A model generated the notes under the pieces. That model was not told the DNA's origin and searched no databases. It saw only the letters and a program-made list of their open reading frames with translations. From positions 62,001-126,000 of the forward strand of contig CAZIUE010000005.1 of assembly GCA_964542535.1 (NCBI GenBank): DNA of 64,000 nt, given 5' to 3'. This DNA is from Pseudopelobacter sp964542535. Its GTDB lineage: Bacteria; Desulfobacterota; Desulfuromonadia; Geobacterales; Pseudopelobacteraceae. Of the stretch, positions 36,108-44,537 are shown piece after piece. Every line of letters starts with the position of its first letter. Position 1 is the first letter of the stretch. Position numbers and translations under genes: made by a program.

Positions 36108-39065
36108 CTACATCGCCACCACAACCCCCACCATCAGGGCGAGCTGGCCCAAAATGGTGGCTATGTCCTTGATCTCACGGGGCCAGGCGATCCGGTCCAT
36201 CTCCTGGGGCACGACGACCGTGTCACCCGCATCCAAGGGAGTCGATTTGAACCCGCCGAAGGTCCAGCGCCGGGCATCCTCGTCCCACCCGACACCGGAG
36301 CCGGACTGTGCCTTGCTCACAACCGTGCCGTCCACCTTGATCACATAGATCTCGTCTTCGTCGGCGTTGCCGGTGGGACCGCCGGCCTTCCTCAGGTAGT
36401 AGGCCACGTCCTTGCCGGGCCGCTGGACCAGGTTGGTGGGGCTGTAGACCTCACCGTAAACCATGACCGTACCGGTGGACTGGGGAATCTCCAGGCTGTC
36501 CCCCCCCAGCAGTTCCAGGTCGTAACCACTCTTCTGCAGTTTGTCCAGGGGGGCAAGGGCGATGGAAACCCTCCCCTCCGCCTTTTCGTTCTTAAGCCGC
36601 TGAATGTTCTTCTGCAGTCCCTCCAGGGCAGCCTGAGTCGCCGCCAACTCCTCCTTGGAGGAAGCGGTTGATGCCAGCTCGGCCTGCTTCTTGGCAACGC
36701 TGTCCTCGGCCCTGGCCAGTGCCTCGTCCATTTTCTTCTGTTGCAGTTCAGCCACGCTCTTGCGGGTAAACTTGGCCCCCTTCAGATAAGCCTTGTCGGT
36801 ATAGCCGCCGGCGCGGCGGATGACCGACGAGAGCCTTTCCCCCTTGAGGACCGGATACACACCGGGGAACATGACCTCGCCTCTCAGGGTGACGTAGCGG
36901 TTCGTTTCGTCAACCCAGTTGGGGATGCGACGGATGACCACCTCGTCCCGCCGCTCGATCAGGATATTGTGCTCCGGATTCCCCTTGAGAGCCTCCTCCA
37001 AATCGACGTTGATGATCTGGGTCCTGACTCCTTCCTTCCCGACGACGGTGCGGCTGATTTCGGCGTTCTTAAGATACGCGCTCTGCTTGATGTTTCCGGA
37101 AGTAAATACCAGATCACGCAACGACATCCGCTCGTAGACGCGGTAACTGCCCGGTTTCTGCACTTCGCCGCTGATCCTGGCCATGGGCATCTCTTCCATG
37201 TCCCAGCGGGAGAAGAGGGTGATCCGGTCGAATTCCTTCAGTTCAAGATTGTGATCGGAATTTCCCGCCAGGGCCTGCCCCAGATTGATGCTGATCTTCT
37301 CCTGGAGATAGTCGGGAGGCAGCATCCTGGTAATCAGCGCCACCTCGCGGTACGTCTCGGGAAGCACCCCCTCAGCACCAAGGAGATCTTTCACGCGCAT
37401 TCCCTGTGCCAGGGCATAGTCGCCCGGATGCAGGGCATACCCCTCCAGCCGGACCTGGCCCCGCAGAACCGCGTTGATCGGGAAGATGCGCACCGAGTCC
37501 ATATGATTGATCTCGATGGAGTCGGTTATCTCCCGGAACAGCTTGCTCCCCGAACGGGGATCGATATTGAAGTCCCTGACCTGACGGTTGTCATGGGCAT
37601 TGATTCCGGCGATCTGAATGCGTTGCAGGCTTCCGGTGACGCTGACGCCGTCGGCCAGTTTGAGCAGGTCGGTCAGGTTTTTCTCGTTTTTCAGTTCGAA
37701 AATGGCCGGCCGCCGCACATTGCCGCCAACCGCCGCCACCTTGCGCAGAACCGGGACATAGATGGTGTCCCCGGGATGGAGGCGCACGTCGCAGCTCCTG
37801 TCACCCTTGAGGAAAAAATCGTACAGGTCAACCGGTTCTGTCAGCTTTCCCACCCGGCGGATCTGGATGTTGCGCAGACTGCCGTTCTTGGTGGGACCGC
37901 CGGCAGCGGTCAGGGCACTGATCACCGTTGAGAGGGAGCTCAGGTTGTAGTCACCGGGAGAGCGGACCTCGCCGACGATATAGACCTTCATCATGCGCAG
38001 CTTGCCCATGTTAACGTTCAACTGAAAATCCTTGAAGATGGTGGCGAGGTTCTGCCTGAACAGTTCGTGCAGGCCGCCGAAGGGGGTGCCCCAAACCTTG
38101 ACGGCCCCGACCCGCGGCAGGAGCACCTCGCCGCTGCGATTGACCTCCAACTCGAAAACCCCGTCAATACTCCCCCACAGCTGGAGCATGATCCGGTCAC
38201 CCGGCCCCACCAGATAGTCGTCACCCACCGGCACATCGGTAAGGGACGAAAAACCGGTGGATTCGGGACGGAAGAAGTTATAGCCGAACTGCTCAAGGCG
38301 CTTCATCTTAAGCGGCTGCGGCCGGAACAGCTCATCATCGGGCCGGGGGTCGGAGATGGCCTTTTCTATCTCGGAGACATCCTCCTGCCGTGACTCCCTG
38401 ACCGTCTCCATATCAACGATGGCACAGTAGCGTACGAAATGGGATTTTTCGATCTCGGAAAGCCGCGAGTACTCCACCACCCGGTTTTTTTCGGAATCGG
38501 TAAGCCGGGAAAAATCCGGATCGGTGGCCCGAGCATTTTCCGGCATCATGGAGTACTTTTCCATGACCATCCGTTCGAAGTCTGTCATCGTGCAGAAGCC
38601 CGAGATCCTGCTCCGGTCCTCTTCGGTCATCTGACGGTATTCAAGAAGCCGTGCCTTGTCCGCGTCGGACAGAAGGTCCTCCGGTTTTGGAACGGATCCG
38701 CTGAACGGCATGCTGCCGTCTCTGCCCGAAACGGGAAGAGATGGAGAGCCGTGAGCAGGCATGCTGTTTCCGGCCGGCTGCTGCATGGTAGAGGGGATGA
38801 GGTTCCCCGAGGATTGCTGCGGAGAAGCAGAAGGGAACGGTTGTGGTGTTTGTGTGTAGGATGGCTGCGTCGTTTGTGTGGAAAACGGCTGTGAAGCATT
38901 CCGGGGGGGCGCCTGTGAATACTCCGGAAGCGGATACTGCGGAGCGTACGTTTGGGTGGAATAACTGCTTGGATACTGAACGGTTGGCAGGGGCGATGCC
39001 GCCATGGCAGAGAGTGAACAGGAAAATAACAGGAGTATTGCCAAGGTGAACAGGTGCTTTTTCAA
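36108..39065 (-). CDS. Large SLBB-domain polysaccharide export protein (Wza/OtnA type)
   Basis: A 985-residue exported protein. Signal peptide residues 1-23 (LAILLLFSCSLSAMA), then a low-complexity Pro/Gln/Ser/Tyr stretch to about residue 130, a helical segment, a Poly_export domain (VGPGDRIMLQLWGSIDGVF near residue 280), and several SLBB repeats (GEVRSPGDYNLSSLSTVI, LRGQVRLEGYALHPGDYAL, SGEVQKPGSYRVYERMSL, LRGEVMFPGVYPVLKGERL). A coiled coil follows (KKMDEALARAEDSVAKKQ) and a hydrophobic C-terminus (LGQLALMVGVVVAM). It likely forms the export channel for the capsule or exopolysaccharide. Far longer than E. coli Wza (about 380 residues). Confidence 0.92.
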   Translation of the reverse strand: MKKHLFTLAILLLFSCSLSAMAASPLPTVQYPSSYSTQTYAPQYPLPEYSQAPPRNASQPFSTQTTQPSYTQTPQPFPSASPQQSSGNLIPSTMQQPAGNSMPAHGSPSLPVSGRDGSMPFSGSVPKPEDLLSDADKARLLEYRQMTEEDRSRISGFCTMTDFERMVMEKYSMMPENARATDPDFSRLTDSEKNRVVEYSRLSEIEKSHFVRYCAIVDMETVRESRQEDVSEIEKAISDPRPDDELFRPQPLKMKRLEQFGYNFFRPESTGFSSLTDVPVGDDYLVGPGDRIMLQLWGSIDGVFELEVNRSGEVLLPRVGAVKVWGTPFGGLHELFRQNLATIFKDFQLNVNMGKLRMMKVYIVGEVRSPGDYNLSSLSTVISALTAAGGPTKNGSLRNIQIRRVGKLTEPVDLYDFFLKGDRSCDVRLHPGDTIYVPVLRKVAAVGGNVRRPAIFELKNEKNLTDLLKLADGVSVTGSLQRIQIAGINAHDNRQVRDFNIDPRSGSKLFREITDSIEINHMDSVRIFPINAVLRGQVRLEGYALHPGDYALAQGMRVKDLLGAEGVLPETYREVALITRMLPPDYLQEKISINLGQALAGNSDHNLELKEFDRITLFSRWDMEEMPMARISGEVQKPGSYRVYERMSLRDLVFTSGNIKQSAYLKNAEISRTVVGKEGVRTQIINVDLEEALKGNPEHNILIERRDEVVIRRIPNWVDETNRYVTLRGEVMFPGVYPVLKGERLSSVIRRAGGYTDKAYLKGAKFTRKSVAELQQKKMDEALARAEDSVAKKQAELASTASSKEELAATQAALEGLQKNIQRLKNEKAEGRVSIALAPLDKLQKSGYDLELLGGDSLEIPQSTGTVMVYGEVYSPTNLVQRPGKDVAYYLRKAGGPTGNADEDEIYVIKVDGTVVSKAQSGSGVGWDEDARRWTFGGFKSTPLDAGDTVVVPQEMDRIAWPREIKDIATILGQLALMVGVVVAM

Positions 39066-39113
39066 CGCTTACCTCCGAAAATGACCCTATGAGTTCATCA
39101 CACCTTTTCCGAT

Positions 39114-39119
39114 TGTCAA
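39114..39119 (-). promoter_or_regulatory. Candidate -35 element before the export gene
   Basis: On the minus strand a perfect TTGACA lies 49 bases before the SLBB gene start. No good -10 follows at 16-18 bases (the best is TGAACT), so the promoter may be weak or activated. Prediction by eye. Confidence 0.3.
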
Positions 39120-39176
39120 GAAACGACGTGTAATTATTTTACTTTTTGAGCAGCCACAGGTATTCCCTCAAATCCC

Positions 39177-40127
39177 TCAGCCGCGGCAGGCAGGCCAGGA
39201 CACGCATCCTCTGAAATAGTCGATGGTTTTCCTCAGGCCATCCTCAAGGGCAACCACCGGTTTCCAAGCCAGTTGCTTGCCTGCCAGGGAGATATCCGGC
39301 TGGCGCTGCTTCGGGTCATCCTGTGGCAGGTGGGTGAAAATGATCCGTGAACGAGAGCCGGTGAGTTCGATGATCCGTTCGGCGAACTCCAGGATGCTGT
39401 TCTCCACCGGATTCCCCAGGTTGACCGGGCCGATGAATTCCTGGTCGTTTTCCATCATGCGGATCATCCCTTCCACCAGGTCGGAGACATAGCAGAAGGA
39501 ACGGGTCTGGGAGCCGTCGCCGTAGACGGTGATGTCCTCGTTTCTCAGCGCCTGGAGAATGAAGTTGGAGACCACCCGGCCGTCGTTCTCGGCCATGCGC
39601 GGCCCATAGGTATTGAAGATGCGGATGATGCGGATGTCCACCCCGTTCTGGCGGTGGTAGTCCATCATCAGGGTCTCGGCCACCCGCTTCCCCTCGTCGT
39701 AGCAGCTGCGGATGCCGATCGGATTCACGTTGCCCCAGTACTCCTCGGTCTGGGGATGCACCTGGGGGTCGCCGTACACCTCGGACGTCGAAGCCTGGAG
39801 GATGCGGGCTTTCACCCGTTTGGCCAGGCCGAGCATGTTGATGGTCCCCATGACGCTGGTCTTGGTGGTCTTGACCGGGTTGTACTGGTAGTGGATGGGG
39901 GAGGCGGGACAGGCCAGGTTGTAGATCCGATCCACCTCCAGGAGAATCGGCTGGGTGATGTCGTGGCGCACCAGCTCGAAGCGGTGGTTATCCATCAGGT
40001 GGATGATGTTGCTCTTGGAGCCGGTGAAGAAGTTGTCCAGGCAGATGACGTCATGCCCTTCCCCCAGCAAGCGTTCGCAAAGATGTGAACCGATGAATCC
40101 GGCGCCGCCGGTGACCAGAATGCGCAT
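39177..40127 (-). CDS. uxs: UDP-glucuronate decarboxylase (UDP-xylose synthase)
   Basis: A 316-residue extended SDR. RILVTGGAGFIGSHLCERLL at the N-terminus, YNLACPASPIHYQYNPVKT, the catalytic Ser-Tyr-Lys around STSEVYGD and RSCYDEGKRVAETL, and YGDGSQTRSFCYVSDLVEGM are UXS hallmarks. It converts UDP-GlcA to UDP-xylose with internal NAD recycling. It supplies a donor for the glycosyltransferases of this locus. The frameshifted IVP-type gene ends one base upstream. Confidence 0.95.
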   Translation of the reverse strand: MRILVTGGAGFIGSHLCERLLGEGHDVICLDNFFTGSKSNIIHLMDNHRFELVRHDITQPILLEVDRIYNLACPASPIHYQYNPVKTTKTSVMGTINMLGLAKRVKARILQASTSEVYGDPQVHPQTEEYWGNVNPIGIRSCYDEGKRVAETLMMDYHRQNGVDIRIIRIFNTYGPRMAENDGRVVSNFILQALRNEDITVYGDGSQTRSFCYVSDLVEGMIRMMENDQEFIGPVNLGNPVENSILEFAERIIELTGSRSRIIFTHLPQDDPKQRQPDISLAGKQLAWKPVVALEDGLRKTIDYFRGCVSWPACRG

Positions 40128-40573
40128 TTAGTGTGTTTTCTCCTCTGGTGGTGTTATAGCTGCGTCGGAGTCACTTCGAAAGCCGTGACTCGTGACTCGT
40201 GACGGGGTATGGGACTCTTCTCTGTGGCGCAATGCCTTGACAAGCCCCTGCAGCATACGGGCAACTCTCGCGGATAATTGGCGTGCATGCACCAAATCAG
40301 CGGAATCACCCATACAAACCCTCTCTGCAATCACAATCTGGGTAAGCAGCTCACTTGTCGAACCGCTGGCTCTGCAAAGAAACTGCACAAACTCTTTCCG
40401 GCTCTGACGTGCGGCTCCCTCAGCGATAGTGCTTGCAGTGGAAACCGCCGCCCGACGCATCTGGGACACCAGCCCGAATTTTCATCATTCGGAAAAAGAT
40501 GCGTCATCCGATAGACATGCACGGCATGCTCAACGGCGTTCCGCCAGACGTCAAGATCTTCATGCGACTTCAC
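40128..40573 (-). pseudogene. Four-helix-bundle (23S rRNA IVP-like) gene, frameshifted
   Basis: Reading on the minus strand from GTG 40573 (AAGGTGG upstream) gives VKSHEDLDVWRNAVEHAVHVYRM (start KSHEDLDVWRNA) and continues to HLFPNDE. The frame then breaks: the rest of the family, FGLVSQMRRAAVSTASTIAEGAAR (key words QMRRAAVSTAS, IAEGAARQSRKEF), continues in another frame from about 40485 to 40128. The break is at GAAAATTC near 40481-40488, where one more A would restore DEKFGLVSQMRR. A recent one-base deletion in an A-run, or a sequencing error. Flanked by heptamer repeats. Confidence 0.85.
40185..40205. repeat. Heptamer repeat, left array
   Basis: GTGACTC GTGACTC GTGACGG, three head-to-tail 7-base units, preceded by AAAGCC. 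It lies within the C-terminal coding part of the broken IVP-like gene. Confidence 0.75.
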
Positions 40574-40593
40574 ATTTGTCCACCTTAAAGGCC

Positions 40594-40640
40594 GTGACTG
40601 GTGACTGGTGACTGGTGACTGGTGACTAGTCACGAGTCAC
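40594..40640. repeat. Heptamer repeat, right array
   Basis: Five units (four GTGACTG and one GTGACTA) occupy 40594-40628 preceded by AAGGCC; an inverted partner GTCACGAGTCAC follows at 40629-40640. It is the counterpart of the array at 40185 and sits just upstream of the broken IVP-like gene. Confidence 0.8.
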
Positions 40641-40645
40641 GGTCT

Positions 40646-41695
40646 TCACCCATCCGCCCGTCGTTCCCGCTCCGCCAGTTTGAGATCCGCGTCGGTCATC
40701 ATCTCCACCAGCTCCTGGAAACCGGTCTTCTGTTCCCAACCCAGCTGGCGCCTGGCCTTGGAAGGATCGCCCAGCAGCAGGTCCACCTCGGTCGGGCGGA
40801 AATATCTGGGGTCGATGCGGATCAGGGTTCGGCCGCTCACCGTATCGATCCCCTTCTCGTCCACCCCGTTTCCCCGCCATTCCAACGGCATGCCCAGCCG
40901 CTGAAAGACTCGCTCGGCAAAGGAGCGCACGGACCAGGTCTCGCCGGTGGCAATGACGTAGTCATCCGGCCGGTCCTGTTGCAGCATCAGCCACATGGCT
41001 TCCACGTAATCGCCGGCAAAGCCCCAGTCACGCTTGGCCTCCAGGTTCCCCAGATAGAGGCACTCCTGCATCCCCAGGCTGATGCGGGCCGCGGCGCGGG
41101 TGATCTTACGGGTGACGAAGGTCTCCCCCCTACGGGGAGACTCATGGTTGAAGAGGATGCCGTTGCAGGCAAAGATCCCGTAACTCTCCCGGTAGTTGAC
41201 GGTGATGTGGAAGGCGTAGGCCTTGGCGCAGGCATAGGGGGAACGGGGGTAGAAGGGGGTGGTTTCCCGCTGGGGGGTCTCCAGCACCTTGCCGAACAGT
41301 TCCGACGACGAGGCCTGGTAGAAGCGGGTGTCCAGGCCGGTCTCGCGGATCCCCTCCAGGATGCGCACCGCACCCAGGCCGTCCACCTCGGCGGTGTATT
41401 CCGGCACGTCGAAGGATACCCGCACATGGCTCTGGGCTCCCAGGTTGTAGATCTCGTCCGGCCGGATGGTACGCAGAAGCGTATTGATGGAGCTGGCATC
41501 GTTCAGGTCGCCGTAGTGTAGAAGCAGGCGCACATCCTCTTCGTGCGGGTCCCGGTAGAGGTGGTCGATGCGGCCGGTGTTGAAGGAGGAGGAGCGACGG
41601 ATCATGCCGTGTACCTGGTACCCCTTTTCCAGCAGCAGTTCCGCCAGGTACGATCCGTCCTGGCCGGTGATGCCGGTGATCAGCGCTTTTTTCAT
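40646..41695 (-). CDS. gmd: GDP-mannose 4,6-dehydratase
   Basis: A 349-residue SDR converting GDP-mannose to GDP-4-keto-6-deoxymannose. KKALITGITGQDGSYLAELL binds NADP, YNLGAQSHVRVSFD and YQASSSELFGKV carry the catalytic Thr/Ser region, and PYACAKAYAFHITVNYRE the Tyr-Lys. ATG 41695 follows GGGAGACACG; the upstream open frame to 41800 only reads through an intergenic repeat. The product feeds GDP-fucose, rhamnose or perosamine, but no following enzyme is seen in the window. Confidence 0.96.
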   Translation of the reverse strand: MKKALITGITGQDGSYLAELLLEKGYQVHGMIRRSSSFNTGRIDHLYRDPHEEDVRLLLHYGDLNDASSINTLLRTIRPDEIYNLGAQSHVRVSFDVPEYTAEVDGLGAVRILEGIRETGLDTRFYQASSSELFGKVLETPQRETTPFYPRSPYACAKAYAFHITVNYRESYGIFACNGILFNHESPRRGETFVTRKITRAAARISLGMQECLYLGNLEAKRDWGFAGDYVEAMWLMLQQDRPDDYVIATGETWSVRSFAERVFQRLGMPLEWRGNGVDEKGIDTVSGRTLIRIDPRYFRPTEVDLLLGDPSKARRQLGWEQKTGFQELVEMMTDADLKLAERERRADG

Positions 41696-41740
41696 TTCGT
41701 GTCTCCCGCGAATTCGTACAGCCCGGAAAAAGTGGTTATT

Positions 41741-41867
41741 CACGCGAAGTTGCGAAGCTCGCGAAGAAAAGCGGATGGATAGACAAAACAGTTGGATCAC
41801 CTGTCCGGCGAAGCGACATTATCTGACAACTGAGTTGGTTTCTTTGCGTCTTCGCGTTGTTGCGTGA
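41741..41867. repeat. Inverted intergenic repeat (GCGAAG/CTTTGCG family)
   Basis: The arm 41741-41770 (CACGCGAAGTTGCGAAGCTC...) and the arm 41839-41867 (TTTCTTTGCGTCTTCGCGTT...) are imperfect reverse complements around about 68 bases. The motif CTTTGCGTCTTCGCG is of a kind dispersed in many bacterial genomes. It fills the 180-base gap between gmd and the UDP-GlcA 4-epimerase gene. Confidence 0.65.
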
Positions 41868-41875
41868 GATCGGTT

Positions 41876-42922
41876 TTACACGGTCCTTCCACCGCCGTAG
41901 TACTCCCGGTACCATTCCACGAAGCGGCTCAGGCCGGTTTCGATGGGAGTATGGGGCCTGAAACCGGTATCCCTGCCCAGGTCGTCGATATCGGCACAGG
42001 TGACCGGCACGTCGCCCGGCTGCATGGGAAGCATGTTCTTTTCCGCTGTTCTGCCCAGGAGCCGCTCCAGGGTCTCGATGAAGTGCCCCAGTTCCACCGG
42101 CCGGTTGTTGCCGATGTTGTAGATGCGGTAGGGGGCGCTGCTTCCGGCCGGATCGGGATCGTCGGCGTCCCACTCCGGGTTTGGCCGGGGGGGGCGATCC
42201 AGAACCCGCGCGATCCCCTGGACGATATCGTCGATATAGGTGAAGTCGCGCAGCATCCGGCCGTGGTTGTATACATCGATGGCTCGCCCCTCCAGGATGG
42301 CCCTGGTAAAGGAGAAGTAGGCCATGTCGGGCCGGCCCCAGGGGCCGTAGACGGTGAAGAACCGCAGGCCGGTGCAGGGAATGCCGAACAGGTGGGCATA
42401 GGTGTGGGCCATCAGCTCGTTGGATTTCTTGGTGGCGGCATAGAGGGACACCGGGTGGTCCACCGGGTGGTGCTCCGAAAAGGGAACCCGGGCGTTGGCG
42501 CCGTAGACCGAACTGGAGGAGGCAAAGACCAGGTGCCCGACCCCACTGTGACGGCATCCCTCCAGGACGTTCAGGAAGCCGGCCAGATTGCTGGCCACAT
42601 AGGCACGGGGATTGGCAAGAGAATAACGCACCCCGGCCTGGGCCGCCAGATTGACCACCAGGTCGAACCGCTCCCCGCTGAACAGCTCCTCCATCACCGG
42701 CCAATCCTCCAGGGAGGCATGCACGAAACGGAAACCGGGCAGCCCCTCAAGCAGCCCCAGGCGGGCCTGTTTGAGGCTCTGGTCATAGTAATCGTTCAGG
42801 TTGTCCAGCCCGATCACCGTATGGCCCTGCTCCAGGAGCAGTCTGCTCAGGTGGAAGCCGATAAACCCGGCCGCGCCGGTGACCAGAATCTTTCGTGTAT
42901 GTTCAGGCATGTCTGGGCTCAT
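41876..42922 (-). CDS. UDP-glucuronate 4-epimerase-type SDR
   Basis: A 348-residue extended SDR: KILVTGAAGFIGFHLSRLL, GLDNLNDYYDQSLKQARL, ASSSSVYGANARVPFSE, LYAATKKSNELMAHTYAHL and GRPDMAYFSFTRAILEG. The DNLNDYYD stretch and PDMAYF are hallmarks of bacterial UDP-glucuronate 4-epimerases (CapI/LspL), giving UDP-galacturonate. ATG 42922 is chosen; ATG 42910 is also possible. Confidence 0.92.
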   Translation of the reverse strand: MSPDMPEHTRKILVTGAAGFIGFHLSRLLLEQGHTVIGLDNLNDYYDQSLKQARLGLLEGLPGFRFVHASLEDWPVMEELFSGERFDLVVNLAAQAGVRYSLANPRAYVASNLAGFLNVLEGCRHSGVGHLVFASSSSVYGANARVPFSEHHPVDHPVSLYAATKKSNELMAHTYAHLFGIPCTGLRFFTVYGPWGRPDMAYFSFTRAILEGRAIDVYNHGRMLRDFTYIDDIVQGIARVLDRPPRPNPEWDADDPDPAGSSAPYRIYNIGNNRPVELGHFIETLERLLGRTAEKNMLPMQPGDVPVTCADIDDLGRDTGFRPHTPIETGLSRFVEWYREYYGGGRTV

Positions 42923-42993
42923 ATCCCTATCTTCCGGCCGGCTGCGGAAACGTTCCGGCCTCTGTCCGTGGCACTCAAGCTGCAATGGCGGAC

Positions 42994-42999
42994 ACTATA
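42994..42999 (-). promoter_or_regulatory. Candidate -10 for the minus-strand nucleotide-sugar genes
   Basis: TATAGT on the minus strand, 71 bases before the epimerase start, with a poor -35 (TGGCAA) 17-18 bases upstream. The divergent amidohydrolase shares this 249-base gap. Prediction by eye. Confidence 0.3.
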
Positions 43000-43171
43000 A
43001 TCCCGAAATTAAAAAATTGCCAGACGATAATCCCGTCGGAGCAGTGCCGCGGAAGGCCCGCTTTTTTCTGGACAGAGCCGCGACAACATGAAAAAATTCC
43101 GAAACACTGTCGGGTTGTATGCCCCGTTAGCCGCCCCGGTTCCGTGCGTCCCGGTGCCCGAGAGGAGAGAG

Positions 43172-44458
43172 ATGCCCCCCATCCACATGCGCAACGATTC
43201 GTTCATCGCAGCCGCCTCCTGGCTGCTCTCGCCGGAATCGCCCCCCTTGGCCGGCGGCGCACTGCTGGTGCGCCACGGCCGCATCAGGGATCTAGGCCCC
43301 TTACGGCGACTGCGACGCGACCATCCCGTTCCGGTGGTGGACCATCCAGGCTGCGCCATCCTGCCCGGGTTCGTCAATGCCCACACCCATCTGGAATTGT
43401 CCCATTGCCCCTCCTGGCGCCTGCGGAGCGGAATGGGGGAGCACCCGCGGCGTTTCGTTGACTGGATCATCCAGCTGATCAAGGTCAAGCGCGGTCTGGA
43501 GCCGGAAGACATGCGGGCCTCGGCCCGGGAGGGGATCCGCATGTGCCTGGAGTCAGGCACCACGGCGGTGGGGGAGATCGTCACGGCACGGCACCTGGCG
43601 CCGCTGTACCGCGGCTCCCCCCTTTCCGGCCGACTCTTCTTCGAACTGGTGGGACACGACACCCCACGGTTCCGCGGCTACCTTCAGGAGGCGGTTGACT
43701 GGACCCGGGCGGCCCCGGCCGGCTCCTTCTCGGCCGGACTCTCTCCCCATGCGCCCTATACCCTGGGGGAGGAGACGTTCCCCCTGATCAGGGAGGCGGC
43801 CGACGACACCTCCCTGCCGCTGGCCATCCACTGTTCCGAATCCACGGAGGAGACCGAGTTCGTCTTTGACGGCAGCGGCCAGCTGGCCGAACGGTTCTAC
43901 CCCTTCGTGGGGTGGGAGCGCCACCTGACGCCCCCCCGGCGGTGCAGCAGCACCGAGCTCCTGGACCGGGGCGGTCTTCTGACCGATTCCACCCTGGCCA
44001 TCCACTGCGTGCAGGTTACCCGTGCCGATGCCGAGATCCTCAAGCGACGCGGCGTCAGCGTCGCGCTCTGCCCCCGCAGCAACGAACGCCTGGACGTGGG
44101 GCGGGCGCCGGTGGCGCTGCTGAAAAAGCTGGGCATCCCGCTGGTGCTGGGCACCGACTCCCTGGCCAGCAACGACTCCCTCTCCCTCTGGGACGAGCTC
44201 CGTTTCGCCCTGGATGCCTTCGGGGGAGTTCTCTCCCCAGCGGATCTTTTCTCCATGGTTACCCTGGGGGGAGCCGCTGCCCTGGGGATCCAGGGAGGCC
44301 ACGGCTCCCTGGAGAAGGGCAAACGGGCCGATTTCCAGATCGTGGGGCAGGTGGGTGAGCGGGAACAGGGACTGGTGGAACGGGTCATGCTGCGGGGAAG
44401 CGTGGAGGATGTCTACGTCGCCGGCCATCGTTTCAACGGGGAAATCGGGCCGGCCTGA
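43172..44458 (+). CDS. Amidohydrolase-family deaminase
   Basis: A 428-residue metal-dependent amidohydrolase: VNAHTHLELSH (His71, His73), HAPYTLGEETF, AIHCSESTEETEF, CPRSNERLDVG and LGTDSLASNDSLSLWDELRF, which gives the metal-binding Asp. The pattern is that of the SAH/aminodeoxyfutalosine/guanine deaminase branch. In this bacterial group an enzyme of this type serves the futalosine menaquinone pathway, which is one plausible role, but no neighbour supports it. ATG 43172 follows GAGGAG. Confidence 0.85.
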   Translation: MPPIHMRNDSFIAAASWLLSPESPPLAGGALLVRHGRIRDLGPLRRLRRDHPVPVVDHPGCAILPGFVNAHTHLELSHCPSWRLRSGMGEHPRRFVDWIIQLIKVKRGLEPEDMRASAREGIRMCLESGTTAVGEIVTARHLAPLYRGSPLSGRLFFELVGHDTPRFRGYLQEAVDWTRAAPAGSFSAGLSPHAPYTLGEETFPLIREAADDTSLPLAIHCSESTEETEFVFDGSGQLAERFYPFVGWERHLTPPRRCSSTELLDRGGLLTDSTLAIHCVQVTRADAEILKRRGVSVALCPRSNERLDVGRAPVALLKKLGIPLVLGTDSLASNDSLSLWDELRFALDAFGGVLSPADLFSMVTLGGAAALGIQGGHGSLEKGKRADFQIVGQVGEREQGLVERVMLRGSVEDVYVAGHRFNGEIGPA

Positions 44459-44480
44459 GACAACGGCCGCCAGTAAGCAT

Positions 44481-44499
44481 CCCCCGGCAGAGCCGGGGG
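44481..44499. terminator. Hairpin between convergent genes
   Basis: An 8-base perfect stem CCCCCGGC / GCCGGGGG with loop AGA, in the 79-base gap between the convergent amidohydrolase and CruF-like genes. No T-run follows on either strand, so it is only a possible terminator or transcript-end stabiliser. Confidence 0.5.
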
Positions 44500-44537
44500 G
44501 TTACCTTGATGAAATTACGACAAAAGAGGGTACATCC

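Noticed and set aside
36741..37931. Plus-strand open frame opposite the SLBB export gene
   Set aside because: Antisense shadow without ribosome site or motifs.
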